Positions 46,736 to 58,116 of a stretch of DNA of 64,000 nt are shown here, piece after piece. Source of the stretch: Jaltomata sinuosa. Lineage: Eukaryota; Streptophyta; Magnoliopsida; Solanales; Solanaceae. Positions within the stretch are counted from its first letter, which is position 1; each line of letters opens with the position of its first letter. The notes under the pieces were generated by a model. The model was not told where the DNA came from. It saw only the letters and a program-made list of their open reading frames with translations, and made no database searches. Position numbers and translations under genes: made by a program. Where the stretch lies: NCBI GenBank assembly GCA_003996215.1, contig QJPP01000690.1, positions 186,001 through 250,000 of the forward strand, given 5' to 3'.

Positions 46736-47366
46736 GTAAGTGTTTCTTCCTTCTAAGATTGCCAACCCTATTTTAATAAAATTGTGAAATTAATTTTCTT
46801 GGGTTTTCAAGAAGTGTGAGTTCATCCATGGTATGTGATACAAAAACCCTAGTTGTAAAATCATGGTTGATGAGTTGAATTGTGTTTCAAGTGGTTGTGT
46901 TTTGGAACTTAGGGTTCTGTAGTAATATGTTAAAAGAACTTATGTGAGTTGTGTGTGTTGTTTGGCTTGTGGGTAATGAGAGTGTGTATTGTATGGTAAA
47001 ATTAACAAGAGAGAGAGATGTGATTATTGTCGCACTGATTGGATCCTACGGGCAGTCACACGGGACATCGGACCTCCCACGCCCGTGGCTTATGCCCGTG
47101 GGAGGACAGTAGTCCTTAAAAAAGCCACTGCCTCGATCCGACGCCCTATCCCACGGGACGTCGGACCTCCCACGCCCGTGGCATAGGGTCGTGGGAGGGA
47201 AAAAATTTCCTGTAAATTCACTAGAGCATTTCGACGCCCGGGGCCACGAGACGTCGACCCTCCAACGCCCGTGGGAGGTGACTTTTTCTGGAATTTTTTT
47301 TTCTAAGTGTCAAATTTTTATGTGTGTGCATTTTTATCCCCGATCCCTAACGATGGTTCCCTGCAG
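46736..47366 (+). other. Putative 5'UTR intron of extra ORF (element B)
   Basis: Donor GTAAGTG (46736), branch-like CCTAAC (47346-47351), acceptor CCCTGCAG|G (47366). Contains palindromic cluster 3. Confidence 0.5.
47040..47280. repeat. Palindromic word cluster 3 of element B
   Basis: The words are CCCACGCCCGTGGC (twice), CACGGGACGTCGGACC (and an ATC variant), ATGCCCGTGGGAGG and AACGCCCGTGGGAGG. These are the best preserved words in the element. Confidence 0.85.
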
Positions 47367-47396
47367 GTACTAAATGCTTCCAAAGACATCACTGAG

Positions 47397-49666
47397 ATGA
47401 GGGAGGGGCGTAAAGTGAAAGATGCCTCTGTATCATCCCGGCTAAAGGATTACCCGACTGATTCTGAGGTCGAACAGAGAGAACCTGATGACACCCCCTC
47501 ATCAAGGCTGTAAGAAGAAAACTGGTAGTATCCTCTTCTCACTCTGAAGAGAAGGGAGCCAAGTCACCTACTGACAAGCAACGATCCTCCTCCGGTTCAT
47601 CCGAATCTGGCACTGAAAGTGAGCAGGCACCTACAGGCAAGGAATTTTCCACTCAAGTTTCAAGTGACACCGGAGGGGAGTCGGAAAACGTGGAAGGCTC
47701 TGTCTCAGAGCACAGTTCAAAAAAAGGTCAAGAGTGTGATGCTGACTCAAATACCGAGACAACTACACCAGAGAAGAGCATCTCCTCACCCTCACCAACA
47801 GAAGTTAGAGCTGTGTTTGGTTGTGCCTGTGAGACAGAGAGATGGGCTGTTAAAGGGTCAAAGGCCATCTATGATTACGGCCTCAAAATGATCGGAAGAG
47901 GCCATCTGAGGAGCCCCATTGCTGAAGAGTGGAAAATTGATCCTTTCAATCTGAACCAATTCCCCAAGTTGGATGCGTACTTCAGACACTACAAACTGGG
48001 ATGGACCACCAAGCCCCTCCCCGATTACCAGCCAGCTCTCGTGAGAGAGCTTTATGCTTATTATCAGGCTATACAGGAAGGGTTACGCAAGAGGGGACAG
48101 AAGATCACAGAATTTCCCGCTCTCGAGAGCGTTCCAGTTAGGGGAATCCCCATTAGCATCTCGGCATAAACAATAAATAGATTTTTATTTGGGCTGGGCT
48201 ACGAGGCACCTACAGACCTGTTTGATTATGAGTACCGGGTAAAGCATGAAGAGAAAAGGACTCAATGGTTGGCTAAGTGCCTAACTACTACCGGAATACC
48301 ACAATGGCTTGAACAAGACAAATCGGTTATTTCAAAGGTCTCCTTATCTTTTGAAGCTAAATTTTGGTGGGCTATTGTACGACTCAGATTGATGCCGACC
48401 GGTGCAGACAACCAGCTGACTTTGGATAGAGCTATTCTAGTGGCCTCCCTCGTGTCCAAACATAATTTGAATTTGGGGCGGATCATAGATGAGGAGATCA
48501 GATACAGAGTGACCAAGCCTGCCTCCTCCTATCCATTCCCTTGGTTGATCACAAAGCTATGTGAGGAGGCTCAGGTGCCCAGGTATGCTATGGTAGATCA
48601 GACTGTTCGAGCTACTAGGACCCACCATTCGGAGAGTTCCAAAGACGAGACTAGAGTGCTTGGTTTGACTGGCACTATGGAGCCATTGGCTCTAACTCTC
48701 GAAGAGCATGTCCCGACACTGGATGTGACAGCATCCCCCACTACTAGAACTACCCCACAGGGTAGTCAGTCAGAGAAAAATGTTGTTGGTCCATCCACCT
48801 CGGCAGCTGAGCCAGGCCCCTCTGCCGCACTTTCTGACACAAATACTAATGCCATCTTTGCATTCCACTCGGCGAACTTCACGAACACTGTCCAGCAGAC
48901 ACTTGATCTCAAAAAGCAAATGAATGCATTCGCTCTACAGTTTTAGCCGATTGTGAATGCCTCCATCCAAACGGCCATAGCACCATTCCTCACTATCAAC
49001 ACCCAGATAGATTCTTTGGAGGATAGGGTAGATGAGCACTTAAATGAGATGGGTGCACTGGAGTTGGCAGGCATGAAAAAAGAGATTGCAGAGCTGAGGG
49101 ACGATATCGATAAATTGAAGAATCCTCTGCTGACCCAAGCAAGAGCACCGATTGTATTACCACAGGTCACAGAGGAGCCCATGCTCGATCTTTGGGATTT
49201 CGTAGATCCCGAACTCTGTATGGCATATTTGGGCTCAGCTGTGAAAAAAGAGCCTGAGAGAGTTGATGAACCCCCTCCCGAGCCTGCCACACACAAAAGG
49301 AAAAGGAAGAGTAAGGATAAGAAGGTTCATGAGGGTGATGCTTTACTTAGCCCAAAGTCTCTATAGAAGAAGTTGAACAGAGCCGCGAAAAAGGCAAAGA
49401 AAGCAGAGGACAAGGTAGCACGAGCATCCTTGGTGGAGCACCAGATTGAGATGTATGGCAGAGGCAGAGGTGGGTCAGCTAGTGATTTTGCTGGCCAGAC
49501 AGATATCCCTTCTTTAGACCCCATTATGGGACAGGTTACTAATGAATCTGCTCGGGCAGCTGTTACTGTTGGTGAGAGGTCTGCGGAGGCAGCCTCTATT
49601 AAGGAAAGTACTATGGGCACAATTCTTGAGGGCCCGAAGGATGTGACACCTGGTACTGGCACTTAG
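47397..49666 (+). pseudogene. Extra ORF of element B (putative plant transposon protein type)
   Basis: About 755 codons from ATG 47397, broken by one frameshift near 47500 and three in-frame stops (48167, 48944, 49364). A Ser/Glu-rich N-terminus is followed by the conserved domain: RWAVKGSKAIYDYGLK, ELYAYYQAIQEG, VPVRGIPISIS, WLAKCLTTTGIPQW, FEAKFWWAIVRLRLMPTGAD, RAILVASLVSKHNLNLGRII and SYPFPWLITKLC. The C-terminal half has a coiled-coil-like heptad region (about 49000-49110) and Lys/Arg-rich tracts (KRKRKSKDKK, KKAKKAED) that could be nuclear localisation signals. No transmembrane segment or signal peptide is visible, which argues against an envelope protein. Function unknown. Confidence 0.8.
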
Positions 49667-51298
49667 GCACCACAGGTATGTTCTCACCCCCCATTTGTTT
49701 TATATTTTTGTGCGTTGAGGTCAATGCCCTTTTCTTTTAGGTGGGGTGGGGGCAGTACTGGGTGAGTTGGTTTTTGATGGGTTCTTGGTGAAGTCTGAGT
49801 AGCCAAGAGACCCGGGTCGCGCCGCAATTTTAAATTAGGCACTGCATGGGAGGCAACCCATGAGGGTACTCACAAGGTACCCGACTCCTTAGGGTTTTCT
49901 TGCCTGTGTTCTTTCCCTAAAGATTTTAATTTCTGTTGAACCGGCACGTTTATGATAGGTTGTATATAGTAAAAAAAGAAATGGAACTTGGTGCAGTCTA
50001 TGATATGATTTTTGAACTAGATTTGAATTGAAAAACAGGAGACCCCCTCCAAAATTTTTGAGTGTTATAATAGTATCTGGTTATGATAGACTAACCATTG
50101 TGGATACTTGCATGACCTTGTCTTTATCGATTTGATGATTGGCTTAAGCTAGAGTACGAACCTAATAGGTAGCATGTGGCTGTCGACTCTGTGCCATGTG
50201 TTTGTGAGCTAAATTTGTTGGGTTCTTACTTTGCGTGCTAATCTAGAACTTACCCGGTTAGTCTTGCCAAGGTCGTAGAATGGTTGGTTAGGAAAGGATC
50301 ATAGTCCATTTTTGAATTAGTCCACTGTATCCCAAAAGACCGATCAAATGATTTAATACCCTTTGATCCCTAGTTTTGAGCCTGCATTGACCCTTTTTGT
50401 TGTTTAGCCTAATCACCTTCCTTGTTTCTTGTTATGAACCTTTAGTTTGGCCCTGGTCCCTCCTTGGACATTGTGTACCTTAACTCAGGCAAATCGCTTA
50501 AGTTGAGGGTGGCTACTGTAGAGGTGAGTAAGAAGTTTGGGTATGAATGGAAGAGGTTAGAAATAAAAAGGAGAGAAAACGGGTGTGGAAGCTATGTTAA
50601 AGAAAAGAAAAAGAAAAAGAAAAAGAGAAGAAGAAAAGCAAAGAAAAATAAGTGAGTTTGAAACAAAAGCCGCACCTGTCACTTGTCAAAAAAGAAACAA
50701 TAAAAAGGGGAGAAAGAAGGAGGAAAAGAGTAAAAGTGGTCGTTTAGTGGAATCAAGCTAGCGTAGTTTCAAGGAGGGTTTAGTCACTATTTCCTTTATC
50801 TACCATACCCATCCCCAAGCCTACGTTACAAGCTGAGAAAGTCCTATAGTGATCCTAACCCAATTGTTCGAAAACTGAGGAATAGAAAATAAGGGCAAGC
50901 CTATGGTAATGTGCACGCATTGCTTGAATATCTTTTTGAGTGCGAGTGTTTAGTTCAGTCCCAAAAATATAATTATGTTACTGTGTGAGTGGGACTTCTT
51001 TGTAGTGATGGAACTGAAGCGATTTTGACTGCTAACTGTTAGTGTAAATATCATATGTGGATGCCAGGTCATCTATTGATAAGGTAATGTCATCCTTGGA
51101 TCCCGTTGTGTTATCTTGATGAATGGAACATATGCACTGATGTTGGTATTGAAAGAAGAAGGGGGGGTACTTGTTGTGTATTGAATTGATGAAACAAAAG
51201 ACTGCCATAGTTCCTGATTTTCTTTTGCTTAAGCATCATTTAGTTTTGTTTTTGTGTCTGTTGCTTGAGGACAAGCAGAGATTCTAAGTTGAGGGTGT
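49667..51298 (+). other. 3' untranslated region of element B
   Basis: Holds a third hairpin module (GAAGTCTGAGTA at 49790, hairpin CATGGG-AGGCAA-CCCATG 49845-49862), a purine-rich low-complexity tract (about 50570-50750, GAAAAAG repeats) and the polypurine-type end AAGTTGAGGGTGT just before the 3' LTR. No gene is supported. Confidence 0.7.
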
Positions 51299-52890
51299 TG
51301 ATGTGCTGGGATTTGACAGCACTTTTGACTCTTAAAACATAGAATTTTTGGGAGTTCTTGAGTACATTTAGTTGGATTTAATGTCGTTTGTTAAGTGTGC
51401 AGGGACAAAGTATGAATTAGAAAATAAAACCAAAAAGTTGCATTTTTGGGCTAAAAAGAGGCCACAACGGGCATCACTTCCACGACGGCCCATGGGGAAG
51501 GACGTCGATTTGAGTCAGCAAAAGATGCCAAGGTTGTAGAGCCCTGAATGGATGGCATGACACCCATGGAAGACACGATGGGGCATGGCCTTGCCCGTCA
51601 ATATGCTCTAGGGAGATATGCTGAGAGCCAAGAAAGGACTATGGGCTCCCCAACGTCTTGTCACCAGCCCGACGTCCCTTGAGAAGTTGCCCATGGAAAC
51701 CAGGAAGGGGAGATGGAAAATTACCAAGTTGGGCGACGTAAGACAGTGACGGGCGTCGCAGCTGCAATGTCCCATCGAATCTATCCCGTGAGAATGTGGC
51801 AGTAATTTTTTTCTGAAGACCTAAGCAAGGTCGACGGGCACCCACGACTTTCGTCACCTCAGCGATGGCCCGTGAGGCAGCCCATCGGATCAGCCACGTC
51901 CAGCTACTCCCAATTTAATCAGGATTTGGCTTCTTTGTCTATAAATACTTTACCCTAGGTTTTATTTTACAGTGGTTATGTGTGGTTACTAGTTGTTCAC
52001 GAATTATTCCAAGTCACGATCGAATATTTTGTTACTCAGATTTTGGTATTGATTTCGGACACAAGTTCTTGATATTGAAGTGTTCTTGAGTTTTTTCTTC
52101 AAGATTCTGGTTTTCTTCATTCTTATTTGTAAGTATCTCTTCATTATTGCTCAAACGAACATTGATTGCATGCTTGTGAACATGAGTAGCTAAATCCACA
52201 ACTAGGGTTGTAGGAACCATAAAGGATTAACAAAGTAGGCAAAGTACTTAGGTAATCTATGGAGGTGTTTATGCATGTATTGTTCTTCCCTTCATTTTGA
52301 TTGCTTTTTAATGGTGTGCAATGTTAGAACATGCCTTATCCTTACTTGCCGGACTAAGTAGGTAACGGATGGGAAAAGTATTGTTAACAGTGAGATTTGA
52401 GGCTATCAACCCTCATCTAATAGCTTGATTCTATCCGAGAATAGCTAATCTGGGATCAAGGATAAGGGTTAGAAAAGCGACACCCATGGCCGGACCAAGG
52501 CGTGTGGTGAAATTCACCTAGTTGCTAGACCAAGGAATTAGGTGAACCTAACTTACCGATTCTGCATGCTAAGCACCAAACTAGTTTACCAAGTACAAAA
52601 GCCTTACTATGTCATGATCTCATGGGGAACACTACCCTAGGCACTTCTCTTATTGATAACAACTGTTGAAATTAATCTCTATTACTTGCTTACTTTTGAT
52701 TTACAATAGTTACTTGTTACTTTAAAAAACCCCTTTTTTGCGGGAGATAAACGACTAAAAGACTGAGTAAACACTAATTGATCCTAGTCCTACCATATTT
52801 CCTGTGGGATCGACCCCAACCTTTAGTTGGATTCTATATTTGAACAATGACCGCCTGCGCTTCTTTTAGAGGTGTAATTTGGGCGCATCA
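51299..52890 (+). repeat. Element B 3' LTR
   Basis: The 1592-bp LTR runs from TGATGTGCTGGG to GGGCGCATCA, diverged from the 5' LTR mainly by C-T and G-A changes. It is followed by the spacer AATTTT that normally lies between U5 and the primer site. Confidence 0.92.
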
Positions 52891-52897
52891 AATTTTG

Positions 52898-52963
52898 GTA
52901 TAGTGGTAAGTATTCCCGCCTATCACACGGGTGACCCGGGTTCGATCCCTGGTAATGGCGCCA
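52898..52963 (+). pseudogene. Retro-copied tRNA-Asp between two LTRs
   Basis: 66 bases match bases 10-75 of mature plant tRNA-Asp(GUC), with D arm, anticodon arm, CCGGGTTCGATCC T arm, acceptor 3' strand and the CCA end. The first nine bases are missing. The anticodon reads ATC instead of GTC, and the other differences are C-T/G-A transitions (for example TAATGGC for CAACGGC). The CCA and its position next to an inverted LTR show a reverse-transcribed primer, not a tRNA gene. Confidence 0.92.
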
Positions 52964-54424
52964 AAATTTAATGAGCCTAAATTACACCTCTAAAAGAAGT
53001 GCAAGCAATCATTGTTCAAATATAGAACCCAACTTAAGGTTGAGGTCGATAACACAGGGAATATGGTAGGACTATGGTCAATTAGTGTTTACTCAGTCTT
53101 TTAGTCATTTATCTCCCGCAAAAGAGGGGTTTTAAAGTAACAAATAATTATTGTAAATCAAAAGTAAGCAAGTAACAGAGATTAATTTCAACAGTTGTTA
53201 TCAATAAGAGAAGTGCCTAGGGTAGTGTTCCCCATGAGATCATAACTTAGTAAGGCTTTTGTACTTGGTAAACTAGTTTGGTGCTTAGCATGCAGAATCG
53301 GTAAGTTAGGTTCACCTAATTCCTTTGTCCGGCAACTAGGTGAATTTCACCACACGCCTTGGTCCGGCTGCAGGTGTCACTTTACTAACCCTTACCCTTG
53401 ATCCCAGATTAGCTATTCCCGGACAGAGTCAAGCTATTAGATGAGGGTTGATAGCCTCAAATCTCATTGTTAACAACCCTTTTCCCATTCGTTACCTCCT
53501 TGGTCAGGAAAGTAAGAATAAGGCGAGTTTTAACGTTGCGCACCGTTAAAAAGCAATCAAAACGAAGGGAAGAACAATACATGCATAAGCACCTCCCTAG
53601 ATTACCTAAGTACTTTGCCTACTTTGTTAATCCTTCATGGTTCCCACAACCCTAGTTTTGGATTTAGATACTCATGTTCACAAGCATGTAATCAATGTTC
53701 ATTTGAGCAATCATCAAGAGATACTTATAAATAAGAATGAAGAAAATCGTAACCTTAAAGAACAAACCAAGAACACTTCAATATCAAGAACTTGCGTCCA
53801 AAATCAATACCAAAATCCAAGTAACAAAATATCCGATCGTGACTTGGAATAATTCGTGAACAACTAGTAACCACATGTAACCACTGTAAAATAAAACCTA
53901 GGGTAAAGTATTTATAATCAAAAAAGCCAAATTCTAATTAAATTGGGAATAGCTGGACGTGGCTGATCCTACAGGCCGGCTCACGGGCCGTCGATGAGGC
54001 GACGGGCGTCGTGGGTGCCCGTCGACCTTCTTTAGATCTTCAGAAAAAAATTACTGCCACGTTCTCATAGGCTGGAGTTGATGGGACGTCGCAGCTGCGA
54101 TGCCCGTCGCTGTCTCACATTGCCCAACTTGGTGCTTTTCCAGCTCCCCTTCCTGGTTTCCATGGGCAACTTCCCATGGGACGTCGGGCTGGTGACGGGA
54201 CGTCGAGGAGCCCGTAGTCCTTTCTTGGCTCTCAGCATATCTCCTTGGAGCATATTGACGGGCAAGGCCACACCCCGTCGTGTCTTCCACGGGTATCGTG
54301 CCAGCCTGTTGGGGCTCTACAGCCTTGGCATCTTTTGCTGATTTAAATCGACTAAATGTACTCAAGAACTCCCAAAAATCCTATGTTTTAAGTGTCAAAA
54401 GTGCCATCAAATCCCGGCACATCA
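52964..54424 (-). repeat. Inverted LTR of element B
   Basis: Minus-strand copy of LTR B running from its U5 end (52964) to its exact U3 start (54424, TGATGTGCC on the minus strand). About 130 bp is missing relative to the 3' LTR between 'acatttagt' and 'cgattt' (near 54345-54355), with a few bases of matching sequence at the break. TATA box retained. Confidence 0.92.
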
Positions 54425-54678
54425 AGGCTCTCCACCGCCTGAAGTTATAGCTCTCTTACGAACCATCTGCGGAAGAGTGAACCAGAGCAAGTGAGATTTT
54501 CAGGAACTTTCTAGGATACTACGCACAAAAGAGGAACAAGAACAATCCATTTTCCTAAGATGTCACTGTAGCCTCCCGAAGATTGAGTATGGATGTCTCC
54601 ACCCCGATCCACAGGACTCTACGAGACATTGGATCCTATACCGATGACACTGGTGAACCTAGAGCTCTGATACCAAGA
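54425..54678 (-). pseudogene. Element E gag start, leader and tRNA-Met primer site
   Basis: The target-site copy AGGCT (54425-54429) is followed on the minus strand by the first codons of gag from ATG 54466 (MVRKRAITSGGGE). 54664-54675 is the exact complement of TGGTATCAGAGC, the initiator tRNA-Met primer site, three bases from the 5' LTR. Confidence 0.85.
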
Positions 54679-57600
54679 TGTCACGACCTAATTTCTCGAT
54701 CATGATGGCACCTACAACTCCCCTAGTAGGGGAACCAATTCACATAGCCCGAAACGATTAGTAATGGGCAACCTTCTAACAGTTTAAGCAGAAGATTCAA
54801 TAATAAAGCGAAAGCAAAGGGCATAAGGAGAAGAAGATAGATAACAAGAGTAAAACATAAGAAAAACGGAAACTAAACCAACCCAAAACCTGGTATCAAG
54901 CGTATAAGAGCCAAACTACAACAGGAGTACAAAAGGTTCAAAAGAAATATATACATAAGCTGTCTCTGAATAGTAACAAAGTACTGAATATATAAAAGAT
55001 AAACCAAGTCAAGCTCTGAACGCTAAGAGCTCACCCTCAGCCTGGATGATCCAAAAATAGCTGCCCGCACGAGTCTCCAGCGCTCTAACGGTGATGGCCC
55101 ACACCAGGATCTGCACCAGAAGATGCAGGAGGTAGGGTGAGCACCAAATGCAAAGCATAAGGTACCCAGTAGGTATCATTGGCCGACTGGGCACATATTA
55201 AGTAAAAGAAAAGTAACAGGCAGAGTAGAAATAAACAGTCACAGAATTCAAAGGTAAAGTACACAGAAACTAGACCAGAGGGAAGACAACAGAAAGCAAC
55301 AAGGCTAGCAAATAGAATATATACATGGCAAACACGGGTGAAAATGAGAATGATGCACCTGGGATCCTTGCAAAAACAGTATATATAGATAAGTTATAGA
55401 AAGGGATGGTATACCGGTAACCTCAAGTATATAGAATGGGAGAGAAGTATAAAGTAGACATGCTCGATAAATAGAATGAATAAACACCCAAACCATGCCA
55501 ATTCTCAAATCCATAAGTAAAAGTCTAGCAACTCCAATTCCACACTTATAACCGTAGTAGAGAACAAATCCATAATTAAGTAAAGAGTGTCTACCTACAG
55601 TCCTCCGGCCGCCAAGACAACCGAGGAATGCATTCAAGTGAAAACAAACCCTCCGATCGCCCATACAACTGAAGCGTAAAATAAACAAATAGAAAACAAG
55701 GGTAGTACCTCAAACGATGTATGTTATGATGGATGATGACCTCAGGGTGAAATAGAACCTCTGTATGTACCTCCTCCGGTGTTGATCGGGCCCAGCAGGC
55801 AGGTTCCATGGAAGGACTCATCCTGTATACCTCTACTCCACTGTATACCCTTCCCCTCAGCATACGTATCCCAAATCCCCTGGCCCAGAGCGAAAAGGTC
55901 CATGGAGGTCCCAGACCCTATACTAAAACTCAGAATCAAAATATGTCCTCCGGAATTGAGCTCGGGTTCAAGCCAGTGGCTAATTCTCAAGTATGCAAGC
56001 CTAGACCATGTCTAGGAGTAAAATAGTGAAAATATGCCTCAAAACCCTTCCAGGGGTGCCCGAGGATAACCGGGTCTAAAATAGTAGTAAAATCTCTCAG
56101 ATACTCTACCCAGCCGAGCCTAAATCCATTTCAAATCAGTAAGAAAACTCATCTAGCACTCAGACTCGGTTGAGTCTAGAAATAGCAGTAAAAATCATGA
56201 TGGAAACCATATTTTTGACCTTCTTGTAACCCAAGAAGATCCATGTACTAAGTCAACTCATTTCCAAATCCAATTTCATTGAAAATAGGCCCCCGGGGCC
56301 ATACAAATTTAAGAAAACAGTCCCAGTAGGTCCAAAGCCCAAAACCAGTAGTAAAAATATGGGGAAAATCTCTTTATATGCATGGAAATGATATGATCAA
56401 CACACAATAGCCGCCCAGCAGCTCACAACAACCTATCGGCCCTGCGTAGGCTCTCGAAGCTAATCAGCGAGCATAACCAGCCTAGAAGGATAATTCTATG
56501 TCCAGGACTCATGGACATTCCCAATGATCCCACTGTCTATGTTCCAGAGTCAACAAGGCCTCACAAGACCACAAGGGTAATAATATCAAGATATAAGAGT
56601 ACTACACACAATGTAGGAAAGAAATAGGGCGAATCAAGGAAAAGCGGTCAAGGTATGTGGTACCAACCTAATAACCCAACCCAAGGATGTCAACTAGTAT
56701 AATTTTACCTGATATATGTGAAGTCTAGGAAGTTAAGTCATAACCTACCTATCGTCCGATGACAACCTACGAGAACGATGATATCCGAGGCCGAGCTGCT
56801 CCTAGATTCTTCAAACAAGAATCAAACTATCAAATTCATGAATAAAATGTTAAGTTGAGTCTAACGATAACCATATTGCTACAATTGTAGCCGGGTTGAT
56901 ATCCAGGTCAAAAGCGGGCCTACGGGGCCCATAACCCAAAACCAAAAATGAAAAGAGCCACGATGACCCCAATGGTGCCAAGAATCTATGCTCCAAATTT
57001 GAGCACAATTGGCCAAGAGGAAAGGCGCCAAATCATCCCGCAAAGATTGGGGTTTAAGGAGTGGAAATTTATGAAAAAGAATGGAAATTGGTCAAGGGTT
57101 ACTTACTACAAAGGTGAAAACCTGAGTCAAGAAGGATAATTTACCACTCCCACGAGCATGCACCAACTGGACGGCCAGAATTCACAAGCAAGAACTCAAG
57201 CTTAGAGAAGGGAATCAGTGGAGGTTTTAACAAATTTCAAGAGAAGAGGGAGCTTACCAAATGATGAAGAAGTACGGAAAATCCACCCACAATCGACTTC
57301 CCAAGGCTTGGAATCAATATAAAGCAAATTGTTGGATATAATTTAGAGTTTAGAGTGAGAAAAGGTGAGATAGAATGCTGGAAAAATGAACTCCTAGCTT
57401 TATATAGCTGCTGTAAAAATGGCCAGCGCCAACAGCACTGAAGGGGTGGAAGACGCCTCAGTGCTATCACACTGGGAGGGGCACGATCACGCTGAAGGCT
57501 GGCAGGTGCTAAGGCACGATTGCGCTGGCCTTGGCACGATTGCGCTAAAGGCTAGCCTGCAACTATTTTTCTGCAATTTCTATAACACTCAATGGGGTGC

Positions 57601-57685
57601 TCCGGGCACAATTGGAAACCGATATTCAAAAACCAATAATGCTAACAAAGTGGAAACGATGTTCCGGACTCAACGGAATCGACAC
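54679..57685 (-). mobile_element. Element E 5' LTR, truncated
   Basis: It starts TGTCACGACCTAATTTCTCG and follows the left LTR to the equivalent of position 26922 ('gactcaacggaatc'), then stops. About 540 bp of the outer end is missing. TATA box at 57398-57406 (minus), palindromic cluster at 57421-57575. Confidence 0.88.
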
Positions 57686-57694
57686 AGCTAACAA

Positions 57695-57744
57695 TTGTTT
57701 TCTCAGTTTTCAGGCCAGTTGCAGTTGAAAGTGCAACTTTGGGT
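57695..57744 (+). repeat. Inverted 50-bp LTR fragment at a rearrangement junction
   Basis: The reverse complement of this stretch matches 27117-27166 of the left LTR of E with about two differences. It lies between the broken end of LTR E and the broken start of element D. Confidence 0.85.
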
Positions 57745-58094
57745 ATTCATGTCATTAAGAGAGAATAGTTATGAATTGATAATCACCCTATCCCATAACC
57801 AAAGTCCCATCGGATATGCATCCCTAGTCATCTAGTCGACTTGGTACACCCGCTTTATTTTTATTGCTTTTCAAATTAGATTGCGATTGTAGTGACAACA
57901 TTCCCAATTCCCCCATTCTTTTACTTGTTGTTTTGAGCAATTACTCTCACCTTGAACTCAATCCATTGCAATTGATATATATCTACCCTAAGTCCATTGG
58001 GTATGACCCCGACACTCGTTAGGCTTATAAATTTTATTTTACTGCATGATCGCCTTGGCCTCCTACTTGGAGAGCACGATTTGAGCATTCATCA
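57745..58094 (+). repeat. Element D LTR remnant
   Basis: It matches the last 330 bp of LTR C (from about 16765) through 'atcaccctatcc' and 'catagtcatctagt'-like blocks to GAGCATTCATCA. The promoter part is lost. Confidence 0.8.
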
Positions 58095-58098
58095 AAAA

Positions 58099-58116
58099 TG
58101 GCGCCATTGTCGGGGA
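58099..58116 (+). other. Element D primer site for tRNA-Asp
   Basis: TGGCGCCATTGTCGGGGA matches the tRNA-Asp 3' complement at 16 of 18 bases, four bases after the LTR. Confidence 0.85.

Larger units (their letters stand above)
38874..54424 (+). mobile_element. Element B: Athila-type with extra inverted LTR and tRNA-Asp copy
   Basis: A 15,551-bp unit inside gag of E. Order: 5' LTR, tRNA-Asp primer site, gag, protease, RT-RNaseH, integrase, hairpin modules, palindromic clusters, intron-like segment, extra ORF, purine tract, 3' LTR, tRNA-Asp copy, inverted LTR. The outer ends are TGATGTGCC and GGCACATCA, that is two U3 ends, and one 5-bp TSD brackets the whole, so it integrated as one molecule. 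All ORFs carry stops, mostly TAG. Confidence 0.87.

Noticed and set aside
47397..49666. The extra ORF as an envelope gene
   Set aside because: No signal peptide, transmembrane segment or cleavage site is visible; it has basic, nuclear-signal-like tracts and the conserved putative plant transposon protein blocks.
50464..50655. A Lys-rich small protein
   Set aside because: It is a by-product of the purine-rich low-complexity tract in the 3' region of B, with no homologous counterpart in C or D.
52898..52963. A functional tRNA-Asp gene
   Set aside because: It lacks the first nine bases, has anticodon ATC, contains the CCA that plant nuclear tRNA genes do not encode, and abuts an inverted LTR at the primer-site position.
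52964..54424. The inverted LTR as an independent solo-LTR insertion
   Set aside because: It has no target duplication of its own, it is joined through the primer tRNA, and the only TSD brackets the whole of element B.
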